From positions 1,240,001 through 1,304,000 of the forward strand of contig NZ_CP121687.1 in NCBI RefSeq assembly GCF_038396635.1: a stretch of 64,000 nt of DNA. Reading direction: 5' to 3'. Shown in pieces: positions 36,153-48,220 of the stretch (positions within the stretch are counted from its first letter, which is position 1; each line of letters begins with the position of its first letter). Position numbers and translations under genes: made by a program. The notes below the pieces were generated by a model. That model searched no databases. It saw only the letters and a list, made by a program, of their open reading frames with translations, and was not told where the DNA came from. The stretch is from Defluviitalea saccharophila. GTDB lineage: Bacteria; Bacillota; Clostridia; Lachnospirales; Defluviitaleaceae.

Positions 36153-37688
36153 TTATTCCCACTCTATCGTTGCTGGTGGCTTACTTGTAATATCATAGAC
36201 GATTCTGTTAACGTGATTGACTTCGTTTACAATTCTATTGGATATCTTCGCTAATACGTCATGGGGAATTCTTGCCCAATCGGCTGTCATAAAGTCTGTT
36301 GTAGATACCCCACGGAGGGCTACAGTATAGCTGTAAGTTCTTTCGTCTCCCATTACGCCAACGGAGCGTAAATTGGTTAAAACTGCAAAATATTGTCCAA
36401 TTTCTTTATCCAGTCCTGCATTGGCAATTTCTTCACGGTAAATATAATCGGCTTCTTGAAGGATTACAATTTTTTCTTTGGTAATGTCTCCAATAATTCT
36501 TATGGCTAAACCGGGGCCTGGGAAAGGTTGTCTTGCTACTAAGAATTCAGGGATACCAAGGGCTCTTCCTAAGTTTCGCACTTCATCTTTAAAAAGGTCT
36601 CTTAAAGGTTCGATGATTTCTTTAAAATCTACATAGTCAGGAAGACCGCCAACATTATGATGACTTTTGATAACCGCTGCATTTTTTGTGCCGCTCTCAA
36701 TGACGTCAGGATAAATCGTTCCCTGCACCAGGAAGTCTACCGTGCCGATTTTCTTTGCTTCGGCTTCGAATACACGAATAAATTCTTCGCCGATGATTTT
36801 TCTTTTACTCTCAGGATCTGTAACCCCTGCTAGTTTATCTAAAAATCTGTCCTGGGCATTGACACGAATAAGGTTCATGTCAAACTGTTCTCTAAATACT
36901 TTTTCAACTTCGTCTCCTTCATTCTTTCTCAGGAGGCCGTGGTCTACAAAGATACAGGTTAATTGCTTTCCTACCGCTTTATGAATAAGTACTGCTGCAA
37001 CAGAAGAATCAACACCACCGGATAAAGCACAAAGTACTTTTTTATCTCCAATTTTTTCTTTTAATTTCTTTATGGATTCCTCAGCAAAATCTTTCATAAT
37101 CCAGTCGCCCTTGCAACCGCATACATCATATAAGAAATTCTTAAGCATCTGAGTTCCTTTAGGGGTATGCATAACTTCCGGATGGAATTGAACACCGTAC
37201 AAATTTCTTTTTGTATCCGCCATAGCTGCCACAGGACAGGTTCCGGTAGTAGCAATAACCTCAAAACCTTCCGGTGGTTCACTGATATAATATGTATGAC
37301 TCATCCAGCAGACTGTATTCTCTTCAACATCCTTAAACAAGGGATTGTCTACACGAACATTCATATCTGTTTTTCCGTATTCTCTTTGGTCCGCCTTTGC
37401 TACTTTTCCTCCTAAAACATGACCCATCAGCTGAGAACCATAGCAAATACCTAAAACCGGTATGCCTAGCTCAAAGATTTCTTTTTCTACCATAGGAGCA
37501 TTTTCTTCATAAACCACACTTGGTCCGCCAGTAAAAATGATTCCTTTAGGTTTTTTTGCTTTGATTTCATCTATGGGCGTATCATAAGAAAGCACTTCAC
37601 AATACACATTTGCTTCTCTAACCCTTCTTGCAATCAGTTGATTGTATTGACCTCCAAAGTCCAATACAATAATCAGCTCGTGATTCAT
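36153..37688 (-). CDS. guaA: GMP synthase (glutamine-hydrolysing)
   Basis: A 511-residue enzyme that aminates XMP to GMP. N-terminal class I glutamine amidotransferase with catalytic Cys in GICYGSQLM (about residue 81) and His-Glu in [10 protein letters not shown]-loop ATP pyrophosphatase [13 protein letters not shown] (about 218-230). C-terminal dimerisation domain ending [18 protein letters not shown]. Normal length. It follows guaB by about 90 nt with a hairpin in the gap. Confidence 0.97.
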   Translation of the reverse strand: MNHELIIVLDFGGQYNQLIARRVREANVYCEVLSYDTPIDEIKAKKPKGIIFTGGPSVVYEENAPMVEKEIFELGIPVLGICYGSQLMGHVLGGKVAKADQREYGKTDMNVRVDNPLFKDVEENTVCWMSHTYYISEPPEGFEVIATTGTCPVAAMADTKRNLYGVQFHPEVMHTPKGTQMLKNFLYDVCGCKGDWIMKDFAEESIKKLKEKIGDKKVLCALSGGVDSSVAAVLIHKAVGKQLTCIFVDHGLLRKNEGDEVEKVFREQFDMNLIRVNAQDRFLDKLAGVTDPESKRKIIGEEFIRVFEAEAKKIGTVDFLVQGTIYPDVIESGTKNAAVIKSHHNVGGLPDYVDFKEIIEPLRDLFKDEVRNLGRALGIPEFLVARQPFPGPGLAIRIIGDITKEKIVILQEADYIYREEIANAGLDKEIGQYFAVLTNLRSVGVMGDERTYSYTVALRGVSTTDFMTADWARIPHDVLAKISNRIVNEVNHVNRIVYDITSKPPATIEWE

Positions 37689-37741
37689 ATCCTTCCTCCT
37701 AAAAATGTTCTATTATTTGAGACTGGCAATGATAATTGTGA

Positions 37742-37771
37742 AATCCGGAAAGACTGCTGTCAATCCGGATT
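37742..37771 (-). terminator. guaB-guaA intergenic hairpin
   Basis: AATCCGGA (37742-37749) and TCCGGATT (37764-37771), with an inner GAC/GTC pair. No U-run in the guaA direction; probably an attenuating or mRNA-protecting structure within the guaBA operon. Confidence 0.5.
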
Positions 37772-37779
37772 ATCATAAA

Positions 37780-39237
<1,458 letters not shown>

Positions 39238-39264
39238 TCAACCTCTCCTTAATTTTTTCGCTAA

Positions 39265-39293
39265 AGTGTATCAAAAGATTGTAACCTTGTCAA
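39265..39293 (-). promoter_or_regulatory. guaB promoter
   Basis: Minus strand TTGACA (39288-39293), 17 nt, TACACT (39265-39270). No purine riboswitch is visible in the short leader. Confidence 0.7.
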
Positions 39294-39384
39294 CTATTTT
39301 ATATATTTCCCTTTTTATTTGCAAGTATGACTTTTCTGCAAATTTTGTGTAAAATTTTTTGGTTTATTGAAAAAAGTGCACACT

Positions 39385-39422
39385 AAAAGGACTGAGTCCG
39401 GTTAAATACCGAATTCAGTCCT
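39385..39422 (-). terminator. terminator of the small membrane-protein gene
   Basis: GGACTGAATTCGGT pairs with ACCGGACTCAGTCC across a TATTTA loop, then TTTTAG on the minus strand. Confidence 0.8.
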
Positions 39423-39473
39423 CTGGCTCTGCTTGATTAAACCTTCAAAATCTGGAGTTCCGTTCACATCGTC

Positions 39474-39980
39474 CTATTTCTTAATATATAATTTTCTTGG
39501 AATCAGATGAAAAATTCCTTTTAATATTTCTTCGTTCGGTTCAAAAATCATTTTAACCTTTTGGTTATTATGTACAAATATTGCTGCATAAGTATTGGAT
39601 TTAATCTCTCCGCTGCTAAAATCCAATGTTTTTTCAAATCCGGTCAGTTCATGGGCATGGTCCTTATCTTCCACATGTGCCATCACATCAAACTCTTTAA
39701 CTGAAACAGACACTACTCTCTTACGGTTGCTTTTATTGATAATTTGATCAATATCTAACTCACCATTTGTAAAACTATATTCATACTCAATATTTTGTCT
39801 CTGGATCAACCAATAGGCTCCATAGGCTGCGATGGCCACTGCAAAAACAAATACTTGAGGAATAAAAGCGAATGCTGCCAAAGCTACAACAATTGCGGCA
39901 AGAATAATGAGTGCAGTAATCATGCCATCTTTCGAAGTGCGTTTTTTAGCTACCAGCTGCTCTTTAAATATATCTCCCAT
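39474..39980 (-). CDS. small membrane protein (DUF6106-like)
   Basis: A 168-residue protein. A short basic N-terminus (KEQLVAKKRTSKDG) is followed by two adjacent hydrophobic segments (about 20-38 and 42-58), then a soluble beta-rich domain with EYEYSFTNGELDIDQIINKSNRKRV (read in parts), a PH-like layout. It resembles the DUF6106 family of clostridial proteins, but I hold that loosely. Ribosome site AAGGAG. A 24-nt palindrome lies in its promoter region. Function unknown. Confidence 0.7.
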   Translation of the reverse strand: MGDIFKEQLVAKKRTSKDGMITALIILAAIVVALAAFAFIPQVFVFAVAIAAYGAYWLIQRQNIEYEYSFTNGELDIDQIINKSNRKRVVSVSVKEFDVMAHVEDKDHAHELTGFEKTLDFSSGEIKSNTYAAIFVHNNQKVKMIFEPNEEILKGIFHLIPRKLYIKK

Positions 39981-40027
39981 ATCCTCTCTCCTTTATCACA
40001 TCTTTATAAGAAATCGGACTTTTTAAT

Positions 40028-40051
40028 ATATTATATGGTACCATATAATAT
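40028..40051. promoter_or_regulatory. 24-nt perfect palindrome, candidate operator
   Basis: A perfect palindrome centred between 40039 and 40040, core TATGGTACCATA, whose arms contain TATAAT. It lies between the groEL terminator and the small membrane-protein gene, where a promoter for the latter is expected; a dimeric regulator bound here could block it. Confidence 0.55.
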
Positions 40052-40061
40052 TTTAAATATC

Positions 40062-40093
40062 AAGAAAACAGCTTGCCCATCGGACAAGCTGTT
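40062..40093 (-). terminator. groEL terminator
   Basis: AACAGCTTG (40067-40075) with CAAGCTGTT (40085-40093), followed on the minus strand by TTTTCTTG. Confidence 0.85.
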
Positions 40094-40108
40094 CTATAGC
40101 AATAAGGA

Positions 40109-41758
<1,650 letters not shown>

Positions 41759-41770
41759 TTATTCTATTTA

Positions 41771-42058
41771 TTATTGCTCTACAATCGCTAAGATATCACT
41801 TTGTCTTAAAACGATATATTCTTCATTATCAACCTTTACTTCTGTTCCAGCATATTTTGAGTAAATTACTCTATCTCCAACTTTTACTTCCATTTTAATT
41901 TCTTTTCCGTCAACTACTCCACCGGGTCCAACAGCTACAACTTCAGCTTCTTGAGGTTTTTCTTTTGCCTGATTGGGAAGAACAATTCCTGATTTTGTTT
42001 TTTCTTCAGCTTCTAATTGTTTAATAACCACTCTGTCACCTAATGGTCTGAGTTTCAT
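41771..42058 (-). CDS. groS: co-chaperonin GroES
   Basis: A 95-residue 10-kDa co-chaperonin. Starts [16 protein letters not shown]; mobile loop region [18 protein letters not shown] (about 19-36) and [31 protein letters not shown] (read in parts). Located 39 nt ahead of groEL. Confidence 0.98.
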   Translation of the reverse strand: MKLRPLGDRVVIKQLEAEEKTKSGIVLPNQAKEKPQEAEVVAVGPGGVVDGKEIKMEVKVGDRVIYSKYAGTEVKVDNEEYIVLRQSDILAIVEQ

Positions 42059-42108
42059 GGTATAACCTCCTTTAGAATATGTACTTTATAATCATTATTT
42101 TCGCCTTA

Positions 42109-42135
42109 TTAGCACTCATCGCACCTGAGTGCTAA
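42109..42135. promoter_or_regulatory. CIRCE operator (HrcA binding site)
   Basis: TTAGCACTC-N9-GAGTGCTAA, a perfect match to the consensus, about 50 nt upstream of groES. It implies repression by HrcA and heat induction. Confidence 0.97.
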
Positions 42136-42146
42136 CTACAAAAATA

Positions 42147-42175
42147 ATATTAATAAAAGCATGATGTTTATGCAA
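42147..42175 (-). promoter_or_regulatory. groESL promoter
   Basis: Minus strand TTGCAT (42170-42175), 17 nt, TAATAT (42147-42152), with the CIRCE element directly downstream at the transcription start. Confidence 0.65.
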
Positions 42176-42274
42176 GGCTATATTTCGCCTAAAATAACAC
42201 TTTAAGTATTGTTTCCATAAATTACATTAAATATTCTTTGTTTTTCTTTGATTTGCTAACATTTTCTCTTGATA

Positions 42275-43018
42275 TCAGAAGATTATATTGAATATACTTT
42301 TTATTTTTAACAAAAAGGTTTGAACGAAAGGAAGGTAATATAGTACCGGAATAAAAATTGCCGGAAGCAAATTACCGACTTTAATTTTCTTAATCTCCAT
42401 CATATTGATCCCTATAGCAAAAATTAAAATGCCGCCTACTGTGGAAATCTCTCGAATCATATCAGCGGTCATATATGGCTCAATCCACTGAGCAAGCAAA
42501 GTGATCAACCCCTGATATATAAATACCGAGACTCCCGCAAGGGCAACCCCTATGCCTAAAGTCGAAGACAATATAACAGAAGTAACACCGTCCAGTACGG
42601 ACTTTGCAAATAAGGTTTTATGTACTCCCTGGAGACCGCTTTCTAAAGACCCCATAATGGCCATCGTTCCTACGCAAAAAAGCAAACTGGCAGAAACAAA
42701 TCCCTGTGATAAATTACCACCTTTACTTCCTTTCTGCAATTTACTTTGAATCAGATTGCCTAAATTCTCTAGTCTAAGCTCTATATTCCACCATTGTCCA
42801 AGTAACCCGCCTATAATAAGACTTATTATAAATAAAATTGGATGGCTTGAGGGCTGAATCATGTTTCCAATAGCCCCACTGGCTCCAATAAATAATACGG
42901 CTAATGAAACCCCATGGAATACAATCTGTTTATAGTCTTCTTTCAATCCGTTTCTTAAAAGCATCCCTAATAATGCTCCGCAAAGAATCGCCAAAGCATT
43001 TACAATCGTACCCAGCAC
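42275..43018 (-). CDS. DUF554 family membrane protein (YdfK-like)
   Basis: A 247-residue integral membrane protein with about seven hydrophobic segments, starting at GTG 43018 after GGAGGAA. It matches the DUF554 pattern: MLGTIVNALAILCGALLGMLLR (read in parts), LFIGASGAIGNM, FCVGTMAIMGSLESGLQG, and the duplicated-helix bundle ending VGGILIFAIGINMMEIKKIKVGNLLPAIFIPVL (read in parts). Transport function is suspected for the family but unproven. It follows the glycosylase gene by about 12 nt, so the two are probably co-transcribed. Confidence 0.85.
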   Translation of the reverse strand: MLGTIVNALAILCGALLGMLLRNGLKEDYKQIVFHGVSLAVLFIGASGAIGNMIQPSSHPILFIISLIIGGLLGQWWNIELRLENLGNLIQSKLQKGSKGGNLSQGFVSASLLFCVGTMAIMGSLESGLQGVHKTLFAKSVLDGVTSVILSSTLGIGVALAGVSVFIYQGLITLLAQWIEPYMTADMIREISTVGGILIFAIGINMMEIKKIKVGNLLPAIFIPVLYYLPFVQTFLLKIKSIFNIIF

Positions 43019-43030
43019 GAAAATTCCTCC

Positions 43031-43906
43031 TCATTTGCCAAGCCTTAACTGTCTCGCATAGTAAAATAAATACTGCTGTGAGATTCCTGCTAAATTCCCA
43101 AAGTATTCTTTTGCAAAAGCCTGAATTTCGTTTGGACTTGTATCTTTATCAAAATAAAAGTATTCCATTACCCTTTTAACCCATACATCAACGGGAAATG
43201 CTTCCTCGTGCCCTATTCCAAATAATAGAACACAATCCGCAATCTTTGATCCTACTCCCTTTATTTTCAGCAGCTCTTTTTTGGCTTCCTCATAGGGTAA
43301 ATCTGCAAGCTTCTCTAACTCTACTTCTTTATGCTTTACCTTTTGGCAGGCATCAACAATGTAAGGTGCACGAAAGCCGGCTTTGCAGGCTCTTATATCC
43401 TGTTCACTTGCAGCACTCAATTCATCCACTGTAGGGAATGCATAGTAATCATGCCCTTCAAAACTACAGATAAATTTTCCAAACATTCTACTTATATTCT
43501 CCACTACTTGTTTAATATGTGGAATTTGTTTGTTTTGTGAAATGATAAAGGATATAAGACATTCCCAGGGTTCTTGGCGAAGAATTCTGATTCCCGGGGC
43601 AAACTTGACTGCCTCGGCCAGGTGAGTATCTTTTTCCGCCAAACGTTGTTTAATTATATCATAGTCTTTATCTAAATCAAAGTAAGAACTCCATAAATTT
43701 TCAAACTCTTCTGCGGAAGTCGGGTAAAAGATCACTTCATCTTTTGTCTGAAAAATTCTTAGTACCTTTCCCCATGCAACAATCACATAGTCATTATGGG
43801 CGAGCTTATGAAACCTAAAACACTGTCCACATTCCAGTATCTGCTCTATTTCAAAGCTGTCCATTGCTTTTATGATGATCTGATCTTCTATTTGCCTATA
43901 TCTCAT
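43031..43906 (-). CDS. OGG1-type 8-oxoguanine DNA glycosylase / AP lyase
   Basis: A 291-residue HhH-GPD glycosylase of the bacterial OGG1-like family. The N-terminal domain has LECGQCFRF (typical OGG1 CFRW-like motif). The helix-hairpin-helix has LLKIKGVGSKIADCVLLF with the catalytic Lys, then the catalytic Asp in AFPVDVWVKRVM. It excises 8-oxoG from DNA. Ribosome site GGAAGG. First of two genes with the DUF554 protein. Confidence 0.88.
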   Translation of the reverse strand: MRYRQIEDQIIIKAMDSFEIEQILECGQCFRFHKLAHNDYVIVAWGKVLRIFQTKDEVIFYPTSAEEFENLWSSYFDLDKDYDIIKQRLAEKDTHLAEAVKFAPGIRILRQEPWECLISFIISQNKQIPHIKQVVENISRMFGKFICSFEGHDYYAFPTVDELSAASEQDIRACKAGFRAPYIVDACQKVKHKEVELEKLADLPYEEAKKELLKIKGVGSKIADCVLLFGIGHEEAFPVDVWVKRVMEYFYFDKDTSPNEIQAFAKEYFGNLAGISQQYLFYYARQLRLGK

Positions 43907-43930
43907 ATTTTCCTTCCTCTCTAAAAATAT

Positions 43931-43961
43931 CCGTGGTATACTAAAAGCATTTAAACCACGG
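43931..43961. promoter_or_regulatory. inverted repeat upstream of the DUF6062-like gene
   Basis: CCGTGGT (43931-43937) and ACCACGG (43955-43961). A TATACT -10-like element overlaps the left arm and the ribosome site GGAG overlaps the right arm. It may be an operator or an RBS-masking hairpin. Confidence 0.4.
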
Positions 43962-43972
43962 AGTGATGATCA

Positions 43973-44737
43973 ATGAAAGAACAAATTTATACCATACCAG
44001 TGATTGATGCCTTTAAAGCAGATACGGAATGCCCCTTTTGTAATTTGCACCAAACCCTGGAAAGAGAATGTATTGACTTTATGCTTGGAGCATCTTACAT
44101 GGAAGATGACATTCGAATGGAAACAAACAAATCGGGCTTTTGTCCCCATCACTATCAACAATTATTTAATGAAAAAAACCGCCTGGGTCTTGCCCTTATG
44201 CTTCATAGCCATTTCCAGGAAGTCAATAAATCTCTTTCTAAGGCGATCGAATCACATAAGGACCTTACCTCCAATAATTTTTCTTTTCTGTCCGGACTGA
44301 TGAACTATTCGAAAAGGGAAACGTCTTCACAAAATAAGAACCCTATATCTTCAGATTTAAAGAATATCCATAAGGATTGTTATATATGTACTAAAATTGA
44401 AAAGACCTTTGAGCGCTATATGGATACCTTTTTTCATCTCTGGAAAAAAGATCATGAATTCGTCTCCTTAGTGTCAAAAGGAAAAGGCTTTTGCTTAAAT
44501 CATTTCGCTTCCCTTATTGAAGGTGCAAATTCTGCCTTAAATAAAGAACAATATAATCATTTTACACAGATTGTGTTTCCTATTCAACTTGAGAATTTAA
44601 AAAGGATAGAAGAAGAACTGGATTGGTTTGTTCAAAAATTCGACTATAGATACAAAGATGCGCCATGGAAGAATTCAAAAGATGCCGTACAAAGAGCTAT
44701 TTCAAAGATTTCCAGCACTGCGGTTGAGAATGAATAG
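43973..44737 (+). CDS. DUF6062-like Cys-rich protein
   Basis: A 254-residue soluble protein. Paired metal-ligand-like motifs occur in two halves: CPFCNLHQTLEREC (about 20-33) with FCPHHYQQL (about 54-62), and CYICTKIEKTF (about 138-148) with FCLNHFASL (about 176-184). This suggests an internal duplication with two zinc or redox sites. It resembles the DUF6062 family of clostridia. It lies 24 nt ahead of the AAA+ ATPase on the same strand, so the two are probably one operon; its role there is unknown. Confidence 0.7.
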   Translation: MKEQIYTIPVIDAFKADTECPFCNLHQTLERECIDFMLGASYMEDDIRMETNKSGFCPHHYQQLFNEKNRLGLALMLHSHFQEVNKSLSKAIESHKDLTSNNFSFLSGLMNYSKRETSSQNKNPISSDLKNIHKDCYICTKIEKTFERYMDTFFHLWKKDHEFVSLVSKGKGFCLNHFASLIEGANSALNKEQYNHFTQIVFPIQLENLKRIEEELDWFVQKFDYRYKDAPWKNSKDAVQRAISKISSTAVENE

Positions 44738-44761
44738 ACTATTAATAGGGGGGATTTGTCA

Positions 44762-46975
44762 GTGTCCGTTTACTTTACTAACAAGTTTGACATTGATTCT
44801 AAAGACAAGCCGTATAAAAGTAATTTTGAATATCTTCAAGATTTACTTAAACTATTAGAATTACAGCTTTTTCTTCTATTTAAACAGTCCGAAGAACATT
44901 CCGGTCAAAATCCCAATAAATTTAAAGGCATTGTATTGTCAAAAACAGATATTTCTAACATTCTAGGAAATTCTGATTCAAGTGATGAAGAAGAGACCGA
45001 TTTGATTTTGGAAGCAATTGATTTAGGAAAAAACTATATTGAAAACAGAACCCTGCTGACTCTAAAAAAAGAAATGTTTCTGCCTCTTGAATATGTAGTG
45101 GCGGCTTTTACTTTAAGTGAATTTGAAAAACTGTGTATACTCTTAAGTTTATCTATTGAAATGGATAAAAAGTATGAGAGTATTTATGCCTATCTGCAAA
45201 ATGATATTACCAGTAAATATCCTACTATCGACTTATGTCTAAAATTATATAGTCAATCTCAATCGAATAAATTTTTTGTACTTTCTCATCTGAATAAAAA
45301 CAGTAAACTTTTTAGATACTTTTACCCTTTTGATACTCTAGTCAATGAAAATACATCCCTTTTGTCAAAAAAATTAATCCTGGATGATCGACTTGTTTCA
45401 TTTATATTAGGTGCTCATTCTTCCAACGCTCAAATTGAATCTTACGCTCAGATATTTTTTAACGTTGAAGAGCTGCCTCCTCTGCTTACCGATGAAGATA
45501 TCCAGCATAAACTTAAGAATCTTCTTGATAAAAAGTTAAAACTGACCATGAATTCAAATGGCAAAAAGAATCTTATATTTATAAAGGGCCCTTCAGGCTG
45601 CGGAAAAAAACTACATATAAAATATATTTGTAAAACTTTTAATGTCAACTGTATTCTAGTGGATTTATCCAGCATCTATCAAAAAGAAAACTTCGAAGAC
45701 ATTTTAAGAATTCTCTCCAGGGAATCCATATTACAGCAGGCAATCATTTGTTTTTATAATTTTCATGAAGTGATCTCTGAAAATGAGCAGGAGAATAAAA
45801 AACTTTATTATTTCCTGGATTCTTTTAATAGCTTTTCGAATACGCTCTTTCTTACCTCCCATGAAAACTGGAAACCTAAAAAGAATTTAAGAACATATGA
45901 ATTTTTCAAGATAGACTTTGATTATCCCGATACCTTGGTACGAAAAGAAATTTGGGAAAAACTATCCCGAGATTATCCTATGGACCCTTCTCTTGATCTA
46001 AACTTTATAGCGGATAAATTTATTTTTACACCCAATCAAATCGAAAAGGCTTTAATGAATTCAAAAAATATTGCTATTTGGAATCATAGTAAATACATAA
46101 CAGAAGAACATCTTAATGAAGCTTGTTACAATCAAACCTGCCATAACCTTGAAAAAAAGGCTACCTTGATAAAGCCCATATACAGCTGGAATGATATTAT
46201 ACTTCCCAAGGAGCAGATCAAAGAGTTAAAAGATGCCTCCAATCAAGTCAAGTTCAAACACGTTGTTCTAAACCAATGGGGCTTTGATTCTAAGCTTTCC
46301 TATGGAAAAGGTTTAAGCATCATGTTTGCCGGTCCTCCCGGAACCGGTAAAACCATGGCTGCCCAAGTCATTGCAAAAGAAGTCAATATGGAAATATATA
46401 AAATAGACTTATCCCAAGTGGTAAGTAAATACATAGGTGAGACTGAAAAAAATCTGAAGGAAATATTTGATGAAGCGAAAAACAGCAATACGATTTTATT
46501 CTTCGATGAAACCGATGCAATCTTAGGAAAACGTTCTGATGTAAAGGACGCCCATGACAGATATTCAAATCTTGAGGTATCCTTTTTGCTTCAAAAGATG
46601 GAAGAACATACAGGCGTAACGATCCTTGCAACCAACCATCTGCAAAATATTGACGAAGCATTCATCAGAAGAATTAATTTTATCATTCATTTTCCTTTTC
46701 CTGATGAAGAAAGCCGCAAAAAAATCTGGGAAAAGATTTTCCCAGATCAAACGCCTCTTGACGATGATATTGACTTTAAATATCTTGCGAAAAATTTCGA
46801 AATCTCCGGAGGTAATATTAAAAACATCGCTTTATCGGCTGCATTTTTAGCTGCCAGCGAGAATACTTCCGTAGGTATGTATCAAATTCTGTCCGCTCTT
46901 AAGCATGAACTTAGAAAGCAAGGAAAAATCCTGCTTAGAGAAGACTTTGGAGAATATTACTATTACCTTGAATAA
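44762..46975 (+). CDS. AAA+ ATPase, eCIS-associated type
   Basis: A 737-residue cytoplasmic ATPase with two AAA modules. The first (P-loop FIKGPSGCGKKLH at about residue 274) looks degenerate: it has Lys-Lys instead of Lys-Ser/Thr and no clear Walker B. The second is complete: Walker A FAGPPGTGKTMAA (about 521), Walker B ILFFDETDAILGKR (about 577), Arg finger region EAFIRRINF (about 634). An N-terminal helical domain of 250 residues precedes them. Such ATPases (Pvc15-like) are a core gene of contractile injection systems. I place the start at GTG 44762 because AGGGGGGA is then 8 nt away; TTG at 44756 is the alternative. It converges on the PAAR-like gene. Confidence 0.85.
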   Translation: MSVYFTNKFDIDSKDKPYKSNFEYLQDLLKLLELQLFLLFKQSEEHSGQNPNKFKGIVLSKTDISNILGNSDSSDEEETDLILEAIDLGKNYIENRTLLTLKKEMFLPLEYVVAAFTLSEFEKLCILLSLSIEMDKKYESIYAYLQNDITSKYPTIDLCLKLYSQSQSNKFFVLSHLNKNSKLFRYFYPFDTLVNENTSLLSKKLILDDRLVSFILGAHSSNAQIESYAQIFFNVEELPPLLTDEDIQHKLKNLLDKKLKLTMNSNGKKNLIFIKGPSGCGKKLHIKYICKTFNVNCILVDLSSIYQKENFEDILRILSRESILQQAIICFYNFHEVISENEQENKKLYYFLDSFNSFSNTLFLTSHENWKPKKNLRTYEFFKIDFDYPDTLVRKEIWEKLSRDYPMDPSLDLNFIADKFIFTPNQIEKALMNSKNIAIWNHSKYITEEHLNEACYNQTCHNLEKKATLIKPIYSWNDIILPKEQIKELKDASNQVKFKHVVLNQWGFDSKLSYGKGLSIMFAGPPGTGKTMAAQVIAKEVNMEIYKIDLSQVVSKYIGETEKNLKEIFDEAKNSNTILFFDETDAILGKRSDVKDAHDRYSNLEVSFLLQKMEEHTGVTILATNHLQNIDEAFIRRINFIIHFPFPDEESRKKIWEKIFPDQTPLDDDIDFKYLAKNFEISGGNIKNIALSAAFLAASENTSVGMYQILSALKHELRKQGKILLREDFGEYYYYLE

Positions 46976-47003
46976 AGCAGGGATACTCTTCCCTGCTTTA
47001 TTG
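46973..47003. terminator. bidirectional terminator between the AAA+ gene and the PAAR-like gene
   Basis: TAAAGCAGGGA (46973-46983) with TCCCTGCTTTA (46990-47000), loop TACTCT. The stem includes the ATPase stop codon. Confidence 0.85.
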
Positions 47004-47004
47004 A

Positions 47005-47035
47005 TTACATAGGAAATTCCTCCGAATTTCTTACG
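47005..47035. repeat. dispersed palindromic repeat, copy 4 (degenerate, inverted)
   Basis: ATTACATAGGAAAT followed by TCCTCCGAATTTCTTACG. The spacer TCCTCCG matches the reverse complement of copy 2, so this copy is in the opposite orientation with a decayed right arm. Confidence 0.55.
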
Positions 47036-47422
47036 TTATGGAATTTGTGTCCCCTGCTGCCCGGGATTGGTTATTTGGATAACCCCTCCATAGGCACACA
47101 TTAGTTTCGACGAGTTATTTAAAGCAGGCATATTTGCAATCAATACTGTCGGACAGCCCGGTGTCCAAGGTCCAGGTATACTGGGAACACAGGGCATGGG
47201 AGTCAGTACCCCCATGGCTGCCGATGTTGCTGAAGCCACTTGAGGATTTGACAAAGAGGTACACATCCCAAAAGGCATAATATTTACCATAGGTTTATTA
47301 TCCATTATATTTGCCGTAGGAGTAGACGTTAAGACTTTATTGCTGGGAGCGACAACCAAATTACTGGGAGCTGTTCCAAAGCTGCACAATAAACTTGCCC
47401 CTGCACATACTGCAAAACCCAT
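47036..47422 (-). CDS. DUF4280 PAAR-like spike tip protein
   Basis: A 128-residue protein of the DUF4280 family. Starts GFAVCAGASLLCSFGTAPS; then ANIMDNKPMVNIMPFGMC, SLSNPQVASATSAAMG, PCVPSIPGPWTPG and LMCAYGGVIQITNPGQQG. The repeated Cys/Gly-rich beta turns are those of PAAR-like caps that sharpen the spike of contractile injection systems and can carry effectors. The ATG at 47422 (GAAGGTG upstream) lies one nt after the previous stop, so it is tightly coupled to the gene before it. Last gene of the leftward train. Confidence 0.9.
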   Translation of the reverse strand: MGFAVCAGASLLCSFGTAPSNLVVAPSNKVLTSTPTANIMDNKPMVNIMPFGMCTSLSNPQVASATSAAMGVLTPMPCVPSIPGPWTPGCPTVLIANMPALNNSSKLMCAYGGVIQITNPGQQGTQIP

Positions 47423-47423
47423 T

Positions 47424-48212
47424 TTATTCACCTTCTATTTTTATATTGCCCAAATCTATTTTTTGATCGTTTTTTATTTTAGTAGATATGGTATTTTGTT
47501 GATACTGAATGATTAATGGACTCTCATCTTCAATATAATCCTTCGGTATAAGCAAGCTAAACTCTCCGTTTGGACCGGTATGAACAGTATATACCTTATG
47601 AAATTTTTTCCCTTTTACACATCTAAACGTTAGAGGATATCTTAACTCAAATAATTTATTGTCTGCAACCTCTTCCCAAATGATGAATGTGCCTTTTATA
47701 TTTTGTTTTTCCACATATGCATACTCAGCACCCATAAGGCATTTATTCTTAGGATTATAAATATAAATGTCCTTTTCACCTTTATCGATTGTATTTAAAC
47801 AAATTAAAGGGTCTTTGGCGCCTGGAATGACTATTTTTATTCCTGTATCCTTAACAGGCAAATTGTTAGAGTTTACTAATCTACCCCGTACAATAATGCC
47901 GGTATTATAAGCCGGATATGCCTCACTGGGTTCCAGGCGAATTTTTAATATCCTGTCTTCTAAGTTTGAGTTTTTTAAATTGATCTTATGCCTTTGGGTC
48001 TTATAGATATAGGACTTTAAGATAAGCTCTGCTTCCTCTTCCTTGATATCTGCAAATACCCTGTAACCGTCAGGCTTTCTAATAGGATTAACATGCAAGT
48101 TTTCTAAAAAAGCTTCAACACTGGAATCATTAATAATTCTGTCAGCAAAATCATCAATGGGCAAAACTGCCAGGGAAACCCTTCTTGAAATTTGAATCTC
48201 TCTATAGTCCAT
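47424..48212 (-). CDS. carboxypeptidase-regulatory-like structural protein
   Basis: A 262-residue protein without signal or membrane segment. The centre and C-terminus look like transthyretin-like/carboxypeptidase-regulatory beta sandwiches: TGIIVRGRLVNSNNLPVKDTGIKIVIPG (read in parts, about 106-133) and VYTVHTGPNGEFSLLIPKDY (about 208-227). The N-terminal 100 residues (SLAVLPIDDFADRII...YRVFADIKEEEAELILKSYIY, read in parts) are unassigned. Between the DUF4255 and PAAR-like genes it is probably a tail or spike accessory protein. It starts 8 nt after the DUF4255 stop. Confidence 0.7.
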   Translation of the reverse strand: MDYREIQISRRVSLAVLPIDDFADRIINDSSVEAFLENLHVNPIRKPDGYRVFADIKEEEAELILKSYIYKTQRHKINLKNSNLEDRILKIRLEPSEAYPAYNTGIIVRGRLVNSNNLPVKDTGIKIVIPGAKDPLICLNTIDKGEKDIYIYNPKNKCLMGAEYAYVEKQNIKGTFIIWEEVADNKLFELRYPLTFRCVKGKKFHKVYTVHTGPNGEFSLLIPKDYIEDESPLIIQYQQNTISTKIKNDQKIDLGNIKIEGE

Positions 48213-48220
48213 TGTTTCCC

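Noticed and set aside
44762-46975. ClpB/ClpV-type disaggregase of a type VI system
   Set aside because: The first AAA module is degenerate, Clp-specific M-domain and N-domain are absent, and neighbours are eCIS-type.
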